Source: Caprimulgus europaeus (Eukaryota > Chordata > Aves > Caprimulgiformes > Caprimulgidae). From it: a stretch of 64,000 nt of DNA. Every line of letters starts with the position of its first letter. The stretch's first letter is position 1. The notes beneath the pieces were generated by a model, which made no database searches, had not been told where the DNA came from, and saw only the letters and a list, made by a program, of their open reading frames with translations. Below, in pieces: positions 1-14,700 of the stretch. The DNA is taken from contig OU015524.1 of assembly GCA_907165065.1 (NCBI GenBank), forward strand, positions 61,731,295-61,795,294, written 5' to 3'. The translations under genes and the position numbers were made by a program.

Positions 1-3000
1 GTAGCTATCCCAGGTATAAGCAGTCAGGACACATTTAGATAAGTTTTTTTTCCAATCACTTACCCTCCCTGAGCATGTAGTGTTTCTATTTCAGTGAATT
101 TACACCACTTCAGACCACTGTTTGAATTCTATCACTTGAAGATGTGCCCTGCTGTAAAGGTCTAGCATCTTCACCACCACCAGGTAAAACCTGATTAATC
201 AGGTCCACGATCCCTGTGCCAGAAGGACCTTTCAGCAACACAGAGGCAATGGGTCAACTCCTCTGTCTTCCTTCATCTAATTCTCAGGTGACATCACTGA
301 AAGACCATGTGAACACATTTATTTGTGGCTCGCTGATCCCTGCCCATCTTTACAGACTCAAGGAGGACTGGCAGGCACTGCAGTTGGGAGAAGACTTTGG
401 GCTGCTCTAGGTGGGATCAGCCAGGTTCACAGCCAGCCCTGGAGCAGAGAAGTACACAGCCCAGCTCAGGACCTCCCCACTCTCTTACCAGTGCTTACAG
501 TCCCCTGGCATCTGAATCACAGCAAGGGTGAAACCCCAAAGAATTAACTTGGAAGCCTGGATGTCAGGCCACTGTATTGGGTTCCTCAGCCCATTAAAGT
601 CTGGGGCACAACACAGTTGGTGCTTGGCTTACCACCTTCTTTCAAAACTCCTGTTTGAGCAGAAATGTTTGTACATTAGTGTTATTGTAATCTGAAAGGC
701 TTTTATGCTTAGTTTTCAAGCAACAACATTTTATGTTTTCATTTTTAATGAAAACTCAAAAGCTGTCAAAGAAATATTTTGGCAAGACAGAGAAAAATCA
801 TTTTCATTGGTCTTTTCCAGGAGAGAAATACATAAAGAATTCCCCAGCTGTCCTTATGAAATAACAGACATCTAATTGTGAAGGCAGGATGCCATCAGTC
901 CTTCACCGGTAGTTCTCTTGATGTCCTTGGGAAATAACCCTCACTAATCCCCGGCACTCCTATGTCCAAAACCCTGTATGAGCAGGGACTGCTCCTGCCC
1001 TAACACTACCCTCATAGCTGACTCCTCCAGATGAGAGGAGGGAGTAGCTAGTTGCCATGTTCCCCACATCACAGAGGCAGATTGGAGCAGAGTATGAAGT
1101 GTCCAGGCTCACAGAGCTCCAGCTGGTACCTTTGAAGACCTGGAGATTGCTGCTGGAGCATGAGGTATTTTAAGTGACTTGCTCCTCAAAGCCTTGTGTG
1201 CAGCACACAGTGGCTGCAGGCTGCGCCCCATGGCAGGGACCACCAGCTGTCCTCCATCTGTTTCCCATGGGTCATCAACAAGAGCTGGGTGCAGACCCCT
1301 GCCTCGGGTCACTACAAAAGCAACCAAACACCACAATGCATGGATTTTCATCTAGATCTGGCTGTTGGCTCTGGACAAGGGGCAGGGTGGGAGAGCCGAG
1401 CTGGTGCACAGGACACACACAAGAGCAGGGAGCATAGACAGGACTTGGCCAGGGGATGCTGTGCTCAGCCATGAGCGCGGGGCTGCCAGCAGACCATGCC
1501 CAGCATGCCCCTGTTTCTCTGCTCAGCCATGCCTCCAGGGAGGAGCTCGCTGTCCCTCCATGCCACAGCTGTGCTGGCGTGAGGCTCAGCACCAACACGT
1601 TTCCACGTGATAAGCCTTGGTTTGAAAGCCACAACTTTTATCAGTGCTAGGAAAATGAAATTATGGCTATTTTATGGTACCTAGGAGAGGGCCAAGAGTT
1701 TCCCTGAAAGCTCATCTTTCATTTTGAAAAGAGCATCTAATCACTTAGGGGCAGAATAGCAGGACAGGGCAAGTCTCAAACCTTGTCTGAAAGATGGAAA
1801 ATTTATGGCTGCAAAGGGCAGCGTATATCAAAGAGCTTTTGGCCAAGGCTCACCAATAAAGCAATTCACCTACTGGGTGATGTGAGGACAGAGCAAGATG
1901 AAAGTAAAGTTCGATCATTTCTTCCCATCGCAACAAAAAGGTTGATAAAGAATATACTTGATATCAAACAGAGCTTCCTGCTGTCTCTAGTTACCTGGGA
2001 GTTTGGAGCCTGCAGTTTGAATAATGCTTCCTCCATAATAGGGTTGACAGCAGAAGTGTGGAGAGACTGATGGGCCTTCACGCAGGCTCAGCTTTTGTAG
2101 TTCAGGCTCATTCTTTATTCTCAGAGTGGAGCAGATAATAAATGTGTAAATAAATAGTTACCAATCTCCTGGCACGGTAAAATAACTAGTTGCTTTTTTG
2201 CGCTGCAAAAGAATTCAATCACACCAAGAATAAAACCACATCATTTGCAGTGTTTCATGCGCTTTGCAAATAGCTCAGGAAAGTGGTTTGCATCGTTTGA
2301 GACAGTGTGAGTAACATTAAATATGTCTGACAACCAAACTGAAACAAAACAGTCACCACTCTAATTTGTGAAGTTTAAGAGCTTACAAAAAAATAAAAAA
2401 TTTGGGACCTTTTTTCTCCATTTTGTTTATAAAAACAAACCCATGCTAAATTCAGACTCAGTCTAATGCTATTAGCATGTTCCTTTGTTTAATATGACTT
2501 CTGAGGAAATAGTGACAGAACTGAATTTATATTAAAAATTTCTGAATTTATATTTATATTTTTATAAAAATACTGGAATTTCCACTTGACTGCAATGGTT
2601 GTTGAGCTCTGGGTTTATCAAACCAAGTTCATAGACCTGGAAGAGAATTTTATCCCTTAATTCCACAGCAAAACACTCACAATGAAATACTTTAAATGTT
2701 TCTAACTGTTTTGTTGGTTGGTTTTTTTTAGTCAGTTATACAGTGTTTAAGCCAACTATTTTAATGGCAGATATAAACCAATATAATGCACAAATTCTTT
2801 GGATATGTCTGGGCAAATTAAATATTTCAACAATTATTTTCTATTAGAACATGAGCAGAGAGTGTGCTGTTCATAATTTTTTAAGTGCTTGCTATAGCCC
2901 AGCCCTGTCTTTAAACAGGCTGCCACGCACTTCTCTGGAACGCCAGGGCAGGTCAGAGTTGCACTAAGTAAAAGATGCCACCAGTGAGTACATGACAATT

Positions 3001-3604
3001 TTCAGAGTGCAGTTAGATGAGATAAACTCGGTAGTTTTAAGGAGATGCCCAAGAAGATGAGAGGGAATATGCCCTGTGAAATTCTCTTAAATTAAAGCAT
3101 AATCTCTGGGGAAGACCTTTAGAGACAACTGGAAGTGCCATTATTCCCCTCAGCTTGGTGCTTCAAAGGCACTTTTTTTTCTTTCTTTCCTTCTGTGAGG
3201 AACTTGTTCTCAAGCAGCTTGAAATGAGAGCTGGATGAATTTTTCCTTTTACAAAAAGTAATGCAAATAAGAACTGATTCTTAGACATAAAGTTACTGCA
3301 GAAAAATCTCCTTTTCAATGTTTCTTTTTAATGGAAGAAAATTCAAATTGTTAAAATGGAAATAATTTCTGAAAGATTTCAGATCCACTGGTTTTGTTTA
3401 ATCCACAGTCAAAATGCTTACCTGAAAGTGCTTTTTTGAAAACCGAGGCATTGTTTAATTTTAGTTCTGTAGTGACAATAAAAACATAAAACACTGTAAA
3501 TTTTGATGGAAATGAGAAAGAAAAAAAAAACAAGGAAAAATAATTGACTTTTTCCACTCAGCTGTGCTGACCAACATGTGTCTTAACTCATTTGTAAAAT
3601 ACAG

Positions 3605-3653
3605 ACCAAGATGATAATCACATCAAAAATGTGATGCCCTTTTTCATCTTGGT
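3605..3653. repeat. Two-tier perfect inverted repeat
   Basis: Outer arms ACCAAGATGA (3605-3614) and TCATCTTGGT (3644-3653) are perfect complements. Inside them ATCACAT (3617-3623) pairs with ATGTGAT (3629-3635). It could fold as a hairpin with one internal loop. Function is unknown. Confidence 0.8.
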
Positions 3654-5350
3654 GTTACAGAAAATGTTTCTTGGTCTTCAAAGGGCAGCAGCCTGTGCGA
3701 AGCCAGTACTCTGAGAACGCAATGCAGAATTGCTCACTACATGTTCAGGTGGCAACTCGGCATTAGCAGCATCCTTGACACTAAATGGCTGAAGCCCATG
3801 CTTAAAGTTAAATACAGCCTAAATGTAATGCTAAATAGCTGCACTGACACTTCATTAATTAGTAAATTAATGCCTTTAGCTAATAGCCTGTCTGCACACT
3901 CAGTGCCTTGTTTCCCCCGCAGATCTCTCCAGGCAATATAAGCAGCTAGAGAAGTACATACAATTACAATAGGTGCAGATTTGGCTGTTTGTGTCAGTAC
4001 TGATATAGGTGATGATGTTAAAATCTACTAAAGGTGTTGATGAGTTAATGCTACCCTCTCGTGCAGCAGTGTCACAAGCTGCCATGACACTGGTCTTACA
4101 AAGGAGTGAAGAGCTTGTGTTTAAGGTACTGGGGTTTTTTTAAAAACATTTCCCTCTGACACAGCAGCCACCAAATCCCTGACTCCCAAAGTGGAGGCTG
4201 ACGTTGGGTCTTTGTCTCGGCAAGTGCATTCAAGGGCAGCAGCCACTGCGTGGGGAGCTCTTTCCCCGTATGGAAGAGCTGCAGCAGAGGACTGGCGTAG
4301 GATCATGTCTTTTTGCAAGTGAGAATTTCACTGAAGGGTTTATAATGTCCATGTTACAAATAATATTTTAAAACAGAAAAGTGAAAATGGATAAAACCAA
4401 TCTGTTCTACTCTTGTGACTAAATTTTTGCATTCTTTGGAGCAGAGAAGAAGGAAGAAACTCCCATGCTGCCCTAAAAAAATAGTCTCTTGCAGATCCAA
4501 AGCTGTGAACACTGATGAGAACTGGAGCGAGAAAACAGGACTAGTAGAAAATTTGCTTGATAAGCAAACACTGCTATGAAAGTTCTGGAGACAGGACCAC
4601 ACCCTGTTTCCAGCCAGACTCTCTGCCTCAAATAACACATGACTGCATGCTCAGTCTGCTTCACTTATCTTCAAAAAAAACAGAGGTGGGACACTTTGGT
4701 TGCAACATTAGAGTTACTCCCATCAGGTTACTATGTCCACCAAGCCTTAGAGAGACAGACAGATTTGGGGCTGTTTGGAGTCTGGGGCTCAGATCCAGGA
4801 CTTCTTTCCATTGTCGTGTCAGGTCATTTTCCCTACGTCAAGACTCTTAGTGAATTTTCTCCCAGGCTTTGGCTGGTTTCAAAAATAATTCTTTGACCAT
4901 AAAGAATAGAAGTTTCACCATAGTAATCACTGTTATGCTCCCTCCAGCACAGCATCCCTACAACCGGGAAGAGCTATTGTAGGGATTTGTTCCAACTTCT
5001 GCTTAATATAGATGTGCTGGCACAACCTTGTGCTGACAGGTCAATGCTGGTGGAAGAGCCTGCAATTAGAGCAGCGGAGCTCTGCTTCCCCTGGGCGGGC
5101 CACAGCAGCCCCTGAAGCTCCAGCAGAGACCTGGGCAGGATCCAGCAGTCTGTTCTTGTTCGGCTCTCTACCAGAAAACCCGCCAAGCACAAGTCACTCT
5201 CTGAGAGTCTTCTTCCTAAATCTGCCAGACAGGTCAGCAGCTCTTTCTTTGATTCCTCAAGGCAGCAAGCTGGAGCACCTTCACAGGCATGGACATTTAT
5301 TTGGGTGGCTGACTGAGTTTGAGATCTAGTGACAAAAAGTACTAGACCGG

Positions 5351-5393
<43 letters not shown>
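5351..5393. repeat. (ATT)n microsatellite
   Basis: About fourteen uninterrupted ATT units. Confidence 0.97.
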
Positions 5394-5394
<1 letters not shown>

Positions 5395-6780
5395 TTGCCA
5401 GTCTTTTTATGATTGTAACAAGATGGCTCCCCCTTCAGCAGTTTGCTGCCAGGTTACAATCTGAAAACATCTCTGAGGAAACGGGGGTGTGTTTTGATGC
5501 TCAGCCTTGCTCAGCCTCCCACTAGCTCAATGCACACCCGGGGCAATATGGGCATCTCCCCTGGGGCTGTGCCTGTGCTTGCACAGGGGTCGTGGCCAGG
5601 TCCAGCAGTAACACCACCCCAAGGAGCAAGGGCTTGGGGGTCTGGCTCCTGAAGGCAAGTGGCTCAGCCTTGCTGTCAGGGCTTCCCGGCTGGACCAGGT
5701 ACAGCGGGCGCATCCCACCAGCCCAGGCTGCCAGCCGAATACAGTGCCATGCTGCGTTGCCTGCCTGCCCACCAGCCTGTCTCAAAGCAAAAGCACTATC
5801 ATTAAACATGAGATTTAGGGCCTCACTGGATCAGGGCCTCAGTTATTGTAAAGTCACTTATTTCTTGATCATTGACAATAGTGGAAGGACGTTTATGCCG
5901 TTTAATCATTCAGCAAGGAACAAATGCACTAGAGTCAAAGCAAAGACAGCAAATGGTTTCTAAGCCTTTACTAACACTTGTATACATGTTAACAGGATAA
6001 AAATTATTATTTAACAACCCTAACCCCATCACATATCCTAAGACATATGCTTAACACATACTTTTTTACATATTATTATCATGATCAGTGCAGCATGAAT
6101 ACTCTGTAAAAATCATATTCTTGTAATTAGAGGACATCATGACAGCTCCAGAGATAAGAAAGATGAACTGCCTTATATAGCCTATGAAAGATATTTTTCT
6201 GCATGCTGCTTTAGAGGAACTAAGCAGTTAAAACATGGGAGCTGCCGTCTGTCTTTCCAAAAGTGCACAAAATCCGTTTATTGTCAACACATGTCAATAT
6301 ATTTACTTGCGCTGAGGAAATGGCTTCTGTTGATTGTTTTCAACCAGGCTGATGCCTGTATGCCAGATTTGCAAATCAAATGTTACCACTACTGTGTTTC
6401 TGTCAGAAGAAATCAGAGTTGTAACTGCAGTACTGAAAAACGTCTGCCTTTCACAGCCACCAGACAACGTTTTCAGACAGGAGTATAAGATTGTGTTTTT
6501 TTTCCAGGGAAGCAATGGTGACATTCAGGCTGGTCTCCACTGGAGCCATTTCAGGAGGTTGGGGGGCAGTGCTGGAGAAAGCACTCTCAGCTGACTGGGC
6601 CTTTTAGCTATAAATTGTCCTAGGATGCTTTTATGTTTAGCTTTTGGCAAGAAGGAAAGAAGCAGTAAGAAAGCATCAAACTCAGAAGACTTTCCAAGAT
6701 ATTTACAAGTACTATCTGCTGGTTTAAGGGAATTGCACATTATTGCAAATGTAGGCAGCACATACTTCTACCAGGTCAAG

Positions 6781-6885
6781 TATCATGGACTCACAGACTG
6801 GAATAATGCTGGTTGGAGGGGGTGTCTGGAGGTCGTGTTGTCCAGTCCCTCACTCAAAGCAGGACCCTCACTAGCACCAGTTGTG
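6781..6885 (-). mobile_element. Degraded CR1 3' end
   Basis: TATCATGGACTCACAGACTGG and the following GGTTGGAGGGGGTGTCTGG resemble the CR1 3' end in complement. The match decays after about 100 bases. Confidence 0.6.
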
Positions 6886-9800
6886 GCAGTTGTGCACTCA
6901 TCAGAAGACCAGATGTAAGTCTAAATATAGCTCACCCATAAGTCTCCTACCCACCTGTGTCTTTATGAATGCTGCCATTTGCCTTGCTTTCATGACGTGC
7001 AATCCACCAGCATGCAGTCTGGAAGAGGAGCAATGACAGCGGCAGGCAGGGACAACATTGAAGCTTAACTACCTGGAAGCAGTGGGATCCAGCAATAAAT
7101 CTGGGAAGCACAAAGTGTCTCTACTTAGTGCTTTTGCCCACTAGCAAATCCCAGAAGAATTAGCCTTCCAGAAAAACAAAATTTCTCATCTTAAGTTTGA
7201 AGTGCAATGGAAGCTCCAAAAGATTTTTCACCACAGCCACCTAATTCAGATCTTCCTGTGAGTGAAGAGAAGGTGCATGTTTCCTCTGACATTGTCTCAA
7301 ACACTCTCTAACTTGTAGTTATTTCACCTTAAAACCTGGTGCAGCACAGCACAGTTTAGTTGCATACACATCCATGCAAGCTGCATGTAACCACCCAGTG
7401 CAGGGTCTGCAAAGCAGAGTGGAGTAAGCACAAGCCATTTTGTGTTCGTTATACAAAACTCTGTACTTTGTTTCTTTATGTCTACAGCATTTTACACAAT
7501 GTTCAAAGACATTCAGCTTTTAATGATCCCAAACGGTTTCAACCCCTTTGAATTCAATAGGACTTTTCCCTGGGAGGATGGTCCATATTCAGGACTGGAG
7601 CTTGTTACGGCAACAGAGTCTGGAAAACGGCATGTGGAATCAGTCAGTACCAGTGTCTAGAAGAAGAATAGGCTCAGCCTTGAATGTTCATGTTGGATAT
7701 TGTCTGAAAAGTTGCCCGTCATGTTACTGCTTGGAAGCTCTGGCAGTCGGGGATGACACGCTCCGGCTTCCCTATTAGCCCCCCTGCGCCGCCGGGACAA
7801 AGGGAACTGCAGGCTCCCAGCCAAGCACATACATTTGCAAACTGCCGCCAGTCAGTTCCCAAGGCCAGGGGCTGGATGCCATTGACAAAGAGATGTGAAC
7901 CGCAGGCGTAGCCTGCTCCACTCTCCCTGCCGAGCCAGTGGCGCTTCTCATGGAGATCTGTAGGGCCTGTTCTCTCCCCCCCACAGCCTGCAAAGGGCTG
8001 GCCAGGACCCGCTTCTGGTTTTCAGGTTTCTAGCCAGCCCCTTCCACCTGGTACAGGAGCCACAGGAGCACCATCCGCTCTTCACCAGCATCCCCTTCAG
8101 CCACAGATCTGTGTAGGGACATCTATCTGCCAGCGCACACAGTGTTGGATTCTTTCATCCACAGCGTGGGAGATCAGACCTTGATAACTTTGCTGGAGAC
8201 TTTGTCTAATGTTGTGGATAGATGTGAAGAGCAGCAGCAGCACAGGAGAAGATCACAGAGCCACATGGAAGGCAGACATTCGAGTAAAGGCCTGGCTTAC
8301 TTTTTGCTCACTTAACTTTCACTTTGCTGCTTTCCTCCAGGAATGGCCTGTAGGGCTGAAGGGATATGGAGAGGAAATCTTCTATGTACTGTAGCTTCCA
8401 CTTGGAGATTCCCAGCATCCAAGCTCATGCTCCTGCCGTGCTGCTGTCCCAAACCATCATGAAACCAAATAAATGAGGGAGTTTTTTGCCAGTGAAATTA
8501 GCCCTGAAACTGCCCTGAGCTGATACAGGCCAAATTTCAGCTTGTGATGAGATGAATCACCTGGTCCTCAGCGTAGCCTGTGTGGTAAGGAAAGCCCTGC
8601 CTTTCCTGGGGAGATGGCCCAGCCAGCCAATGCCTCCTTCTTTAGAGAGAAGCTGATGGGTGTCCTGCACATAGCACCAGCCCTGTGAAAGGCAGCCACA
8701 ATCTCAAAATGCCTCCCGCTCTAGGTTTAGTTGCCCAATGCAAATGTGGAAAATGACCTGACAAATGTTGTTACTGGGCCATATGAGAGCAAGATCCAGG
8801 GGAAAAAAAAACCACAAATAGCCTGGGAGACAACATGTGCAATTCCTGCCCATCCCCTCCTCAGAGGGGACCAGGGCACAGGGAAAGGGTAATGCCCTGT
8901 GTTTAGGGTGACCAGTGCACAGGAAACCCTTTCCTCCAGCACTTTGCTGGCAGCACATGCTCTCCCCACCCCCTTCACCTTTTCTCCCCACTCTTCATTT
9001 TTCCCATCTCTGTGCCTGGCTGCTGTTTCTCTCTGAGGTGCTCCAAAGGCACGATGGGGACACACAGACCAGCATCGATGCCAACTCCCAGGTGGCTTTC
9101 CACTAGCAATTTCCCTGTCAGGTGGGACACGAGTGCTAGGACCTGCCCTGCATGCTCAGTCTTCCCATGAGGGAAGACCTCTGCTTCCACTGAAGCAGGG
9201 GAGCCACAACACTGTAGCTAACATTGGCTGATGACAGAAAGGGTCTTCTTATTTGGAGACTGAAAATACTAATCCTACTTGGAGGCTGTGTTATTCATAG
9301 CAGAACTCCATCCTTACCCTGTGACCTTGGCTTGACAGGGTTTTATGTGTGTTTTTTTCTACAGATAGTTTTAACCACACTTAGCTGAAACCGTGGAAAA
9401 ACCAGTCCCAGATGACAGCTATTCCTGAGCCAAGAACTCTTCTAGACTGAGGTTCTTGCCATGAATGCCTCCAGTGCACTCACAGCACTCTTGCCTTTCC
9501 CTGTTTGGTTATGAAATGGTGAGCTGCAACACTCCTCCTTCCCTGGTCATCAGGCGCGCCACCCCAACATATGCAGCCCACTCTTGATGTACACAGATGA
9601 TGCTCAGTCTGTTGCAGCAACAATGGATTTATCTCTTTTTTTTTTTTTCTTGCTGCGGAAATGGAGTGTGAGAATCAACGCCTTCAAGCCTCCCAAGCAC
9701 AAGGACTGATGACTCTGTTGGCTTGGGGATACTACATGTATCTACAAGATGAAGCATTGTCAGGAATTAAATCTCATGAGGGAAAAACCTGGCAGTTCAT

Positions 9801-11746
9801 TATTGTACGTTTACCTAAGAGAATATATATAAAATACATATGAAACACTGAGACTGATTTTTTTCCAGCAGAATTTAATTCTTCCCATTATGCATCAAAC
9901 TGATGACCTGAGCAAGCTTTGAAAAGCACACTGGTTCCCAGGAATCCACCAGGCTGAAGGATCACTGCACTGCTGTGACCCCCTCATACGTACCCAACAG
10001 ATTTTTGCAGACCAGAGGTACAGATCTCTTGTCATGACCACTCTCAGTTTATTCTCTCATTCACATCTTTAGGCTGGGGCAGAGCAGTGATGAAATGGAG
10101 CAGTTTTCCCTTCATTTGCAAACCCCACTCCCAAGCACGCAGTAGTCAGATTGTGGACATGTACCAAACATGTTTTTGTTCTCCTTCTCCTTTTTCTCTC
10201 TGTCTAACATTTCTTCCTCTTCAGCAGTAATATGGAGTGTGTAACCTTCTGGTTGCAGCAAATATCACTGGTTCAAAAGTATTTTTGCCATTTGTCTAGC
10301 TTTTAGCCAAGGTCTCCACTATCTTTTCTCACAGTTTAAAGTTGAAACTTAACTGAAAGCAGTGAGAATGACTACTTTTCAGCTGGACCTATGTCAAACC
10401 AGAAAAAGCAGCAAAAATCTTTGCATCGGGCATTGCATTCAGAGCCCAAAACAATTAATACCACTGTCATAACCAGAATAAAAATCCCACGAGGCTGAAC
10501 ATGTACGCGCACAAGGGAATGCAACACATAGGCAAACCCAGATTTTTATGAGCTGTGCCATCAGTAGGGAGATTGTTTATAGTTGCCAGTAATTTATAGC
10601 TTTTAAATGTAATGTTGGAATGCAAATAACTTTCTTGGTCCCCTTTCCTCAGTGATCTGCTCATGAATAAGGAGCCTGAGAAGGAGAAACAACCAGGGAG
10701 GATGAGGAGACAGGCGATGACTCAGCCTGCCCCTGCTTTCTCCATGGGATCGGCTCCCAACTCAGCATGAAGACTCACTCCTTGCACAGCTGTGTGGGAC
10801 ATGATACTCAACAAATCCTGTCCCAGGCAATGAAACAGGAATAGTGTTCAGCCTACCCTGCAGCAAAAATGTATGAAATGGCATTAAGGAAAAAAAAACC
10901 AAAACTTTCTGAGGTTTTTGACTGAAAGCCGAGGTTTTTCCTATCCCTGCAGGATAAATGGCAGTCCTAATGCTCCCCTCTTCTCTTTCTCCTGCCTTTT
11001 CAGATCAATAGAGACGGATGAGATATTGAAAACTCTCTTTCCATGCCTTCAGTCCCATCCAACATCAGAACTGCTGAGGTGAGTTTTATCACTGTTTGGA
11101 CATGCTACAATTCATCGGCACCATTGGGAACGTGTTTTCTCTTTATGCAGTTACAGTCTGATTAAGAAAACCTTCCAAAGGATGCTCTCCCAGACAGCTG
11201 CTTTTGCTCAGCCTGCTCAAAAGACCAGACTGAAACTAAATGCTTTGGCTGCTGATCTCTGTCAGGTCTGATTGCAAAAGCTTACAGGAAGATATATAAA
11301 ATAAGAAGGTCAGCAAGTTGCTGCACTGTTCATATTCACAGTGCTAACAAAAAAGGTTTATCTGCAGAGCTTTTAACCTCCCTTCTCTGGTGTTTTCACT
11401 GTTTGTCTTCTCCCCCTCTGCCCCCCAATGGCAGAGATTTCTATTTATTACTATCTATGATAAGTTACAGTTTGGACTCCATAAAATGTTTTTGGGATCT
11501 GCAGGTGAAAAGGCAGGGGCTAGCCTGTCAGATATTTATGAATAAACACTGGGAACTGCAAAATATCTGCCTCACCTCTCACACTGGTGAGTAACAGAAA
11601 GCAATGAAACAGTTTATGGTACCAGGCAGATGTGAGCAAAGCTGTAGCACTGATCCCAAACAAAGACAGGAACAGCTCATTCACAAACATTTGAGTCAGC
11701 ATCTTAGAGAAATAATAAAGAAAAAACCTGGGACACTAACCGTTGG

Positions 11747-11777
<31 letters not shown>

Positions 11778-14700
11778 CCACAAACGAACCATAAACCAAA
11801 CCATAATACATGTTTCCAAATGCTTAAAAATGAGCAATATTATAAGCTTCATTTAAAGTCCATGAAAGCTCTGGGAGGTTTTTTGGTGGGCAGAAATTAG
11901 AGCTTTTCCAGCTTCTTTTTCACCACCTCTGCAGACAAGAAAATCCTGTCTCGTTTTGAAGGGGCAGCAGAGGCTTTGCCGTGCTCGCATGGTTGCAGAG
12001 CGAAGGTTTTAAAGAGAAGCATTAACACCACAGCGAGGGGCTGCGCTGGGAAGGACTGCAGAGGGAGTGAGGGGCAGCCGGGTGGGGAAGGGCAAGGGGA
12101 GAGGAGAGCAGCTGCTGGAGACTGAAGAGGGACACAGACTTTAGGATCATCGTGTAAGTTTGTGGATCTATATGGCAGCCTAGTATTTGTAATGCATGCC
12201 AACACACACGTACATAAAGTAGAAGAAGCAATCGCTTTCTAGAGCGGGCAAGAGTGAGCTTTGGTCTGAAGAGTTTTGGTTTTGTCACATGGCAATATAA
12301 ATAACATTTTTATCCCTTAAATAATTTCTATGACAAGGGCCTCTAGCACTTTTAGCAATTTGAGCTTCCAAAGGTAAGCTACCTATATTGCTTCAGTTAC
12401 TTAAGCTAGATGAGTAGAAAATTAATTTTGCTGGTTTTGTTTAACTGAAAAGCCCTGCAGGAATCATCCTTTTCAGATAAGATTATCAAGATCATTATGA
12501 TTATTATAATTTTTAAAAACCTGGAAAGCAAATAAAGCAGACACTTAAAAACCTGACATCCAAAAGGTTAGTTTTCATCTGAAAACAGTAAACACTTTCC
12601 TGCTAGTTAAAAAATTCAATTTTTCTGTTAGAGGTAATTTTCCATTTTTTTCCACAAGAGCTACCAAATATATGAGGAAATATTTTTAAAGTTAAGGCAA
12701 TCAAAGCAAAATACATGTCTTTCAGGAGAAAATCTCCCTGACGTTGCTCTGCCAGCAGTGTGACTATTCCCACCGCTGACAGGGCTGCTGCCTCTGCACT
12801 CACAGGTTACAGTGGTTGCTCAGTCCCGTGGAGACCAACCTCCAAATCTTCACTTGGTGAGTTTGATCCAGTCCTATTGGGGTGAACGGGACTTTTGTCC
12901 TTGGCTCCATCAGGTGCAGGATTGCACCCTTAGACCGAGTCTTTACCTTACTGAATTCTCAGGAAGAATTATCTATCCTTTTTGGCAAGGCAGACTGCTT
13001 TCTGAAGGGCCTCTGGCAAAGTGCTGCCCTCCTGAGAGATGGTGTAAAACTGGACTCTTGGTCCAGCGCAAGTATAGTAATAGCACTGAGGGGCTAAGGC
13101 ACAAGGACATATTTCCTAGCAAAACAGGGGGTTTGCCCTGTGCCTTGATGGGCTCAGGCGGTTTTCATTCCACTGTTCTAGTCCCAGTCTGCCCTTTCTG
13201 AGCAGCTCAACATGGAGAAGCACCGTGAGATTTCACATGCAAATAAGCCTATCTGCAACATTCTACAGACTGGGGTGGAGGGGAGCAATGTAATTCCTGC
13301 TTCATCCCTAGTACACAACGAAGTAATAGCCAGAGCAGAGGTTCTAGCAATGCCAGTGTGGACCTCCTCAGGACACATTCAGCCTCAGCCAAATTCAAGA
13401 CATGCTTGCTCCTCTGAGTTCCATAGAGGTGCTCCGGGCTTGGGGGTCCCTGTCAAGAAGCCACATTGGACAGCCACCAGTCCCTGTGCCTTCTCCAGGG
13501 TCAAGTCTCCTCTCCCCTTAGCAATGCCGAGCAAGCCAAAAGTGGGCAGATAGGATCAGCTGGGAGCCAGTGGCACATCTCCATCAGCACCCACAGACTT
13601 GCCCTTTCCTGGGACTCCCTGGGCTGTGTTTCAGTCTCCTCCATTCTCATATGGCCATGAAAAGGCAAAAGCAGTGTCCTCAGCCTTTTGGGACACTTCC
13701 CAACTCTTAATTAATTAATCCTCCTTCTGCTTCCAGGGAGGGGTGACCTGAGGAGCATTTCTCCTTGCAAAGAGGAGGGAGCAGTCCCATTGCTGCGGAG
13801 CAGCTCAGTGATCACCCTAGAGGTGCCCCAGGGGAATGTCCTGGGTGAGTGTTGCATATTTGGCTTTATAAGCTCCTGAAAGTTTCTGCTAGGGAGTGTA
13901 ATACAAGGAATTGGTTGTCCTTTATTAAATTATTAACACCTCAGAAGTCCCCTACAATCTGGAAGCAATTTTCAGGTCAAATTGATGTCTGTGGTTTAAC
14001 CCAGGAAGTATCATAGAAACAAGAGCAATACATAATTACCCAGGATTTGGAGCAGTTTCATTGCTAGCTACTAGACTCCAGGCTTTGTGCTCCTTCACGG
14101 CACAATAGGTATCAGCAGCATACAGTAAAATTTACCACACCTAGCTCTTCACCTTCCAGGTCAGAGAGTGCTTTTAATGATGTGAGAGAGAAGTTTTTAT
14201 GTATTTACAGTAGTCACCAATTCATTCATTCCTTAAAGTTGTGTTTTATTGAACACTGAGTACTTTCTATCTAGCAAATAAAAAAATTAGTGCAAAAATT
14301 ACCTTGAAAAATGCTGTGATATAGTTCATTTGGGTAATTTAAGCTGTCGCCACTTTCTAAAAAGAGCCAAATAACCACATTTATAGTATAAACAATCCTA
14401 AATGACAGTTAATATTGTTTCTGCAAAAGCACTTATCGGAAAAGTGACTGCACATTTATGGAATTTTACTGAAGGGTTTCTCTCAATTTTAAAAATGCTC
14501 AAATTGAAAATGACTGCATTTGCTTGGACCCGTACTACTTGGGAACATTTCAGATTCTTCAACTACTCTGCATTCAGGCTCTTTATGAAATCTGCAAAAG
14601 TCTAAAGCAAGTCACAAATACTATATACCACCCCAATATATGTAATGTATCAGCAGATTGTTTGCTGTGGCAACAGATAGCATGTAAACTGGGGCTGGAT

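Larger units (their letters stand above)
1..6780. other. Intergenic, no supportable gene
   Basis: Open frames are short and show no recognisable domain. The section at 2.1-3.7 kb is AT-rich and free of obvious repeats. The ATT microsatellite at 5.35 kb and the inverted repeat at 3.6 kb are the only structured sites I see. Confidence 0.7.

Noticed and set aside
6017..6030. AACCCTAACCCC resembling telomere repeats
   Set aside because: There are only two units, so it is not an interstitial telomeric array.
12812..13201. 129-codon + strand open frame
   Set aside because: No recognisable protein features, and it partly overlaps a suspected palindromic repeat remnant.
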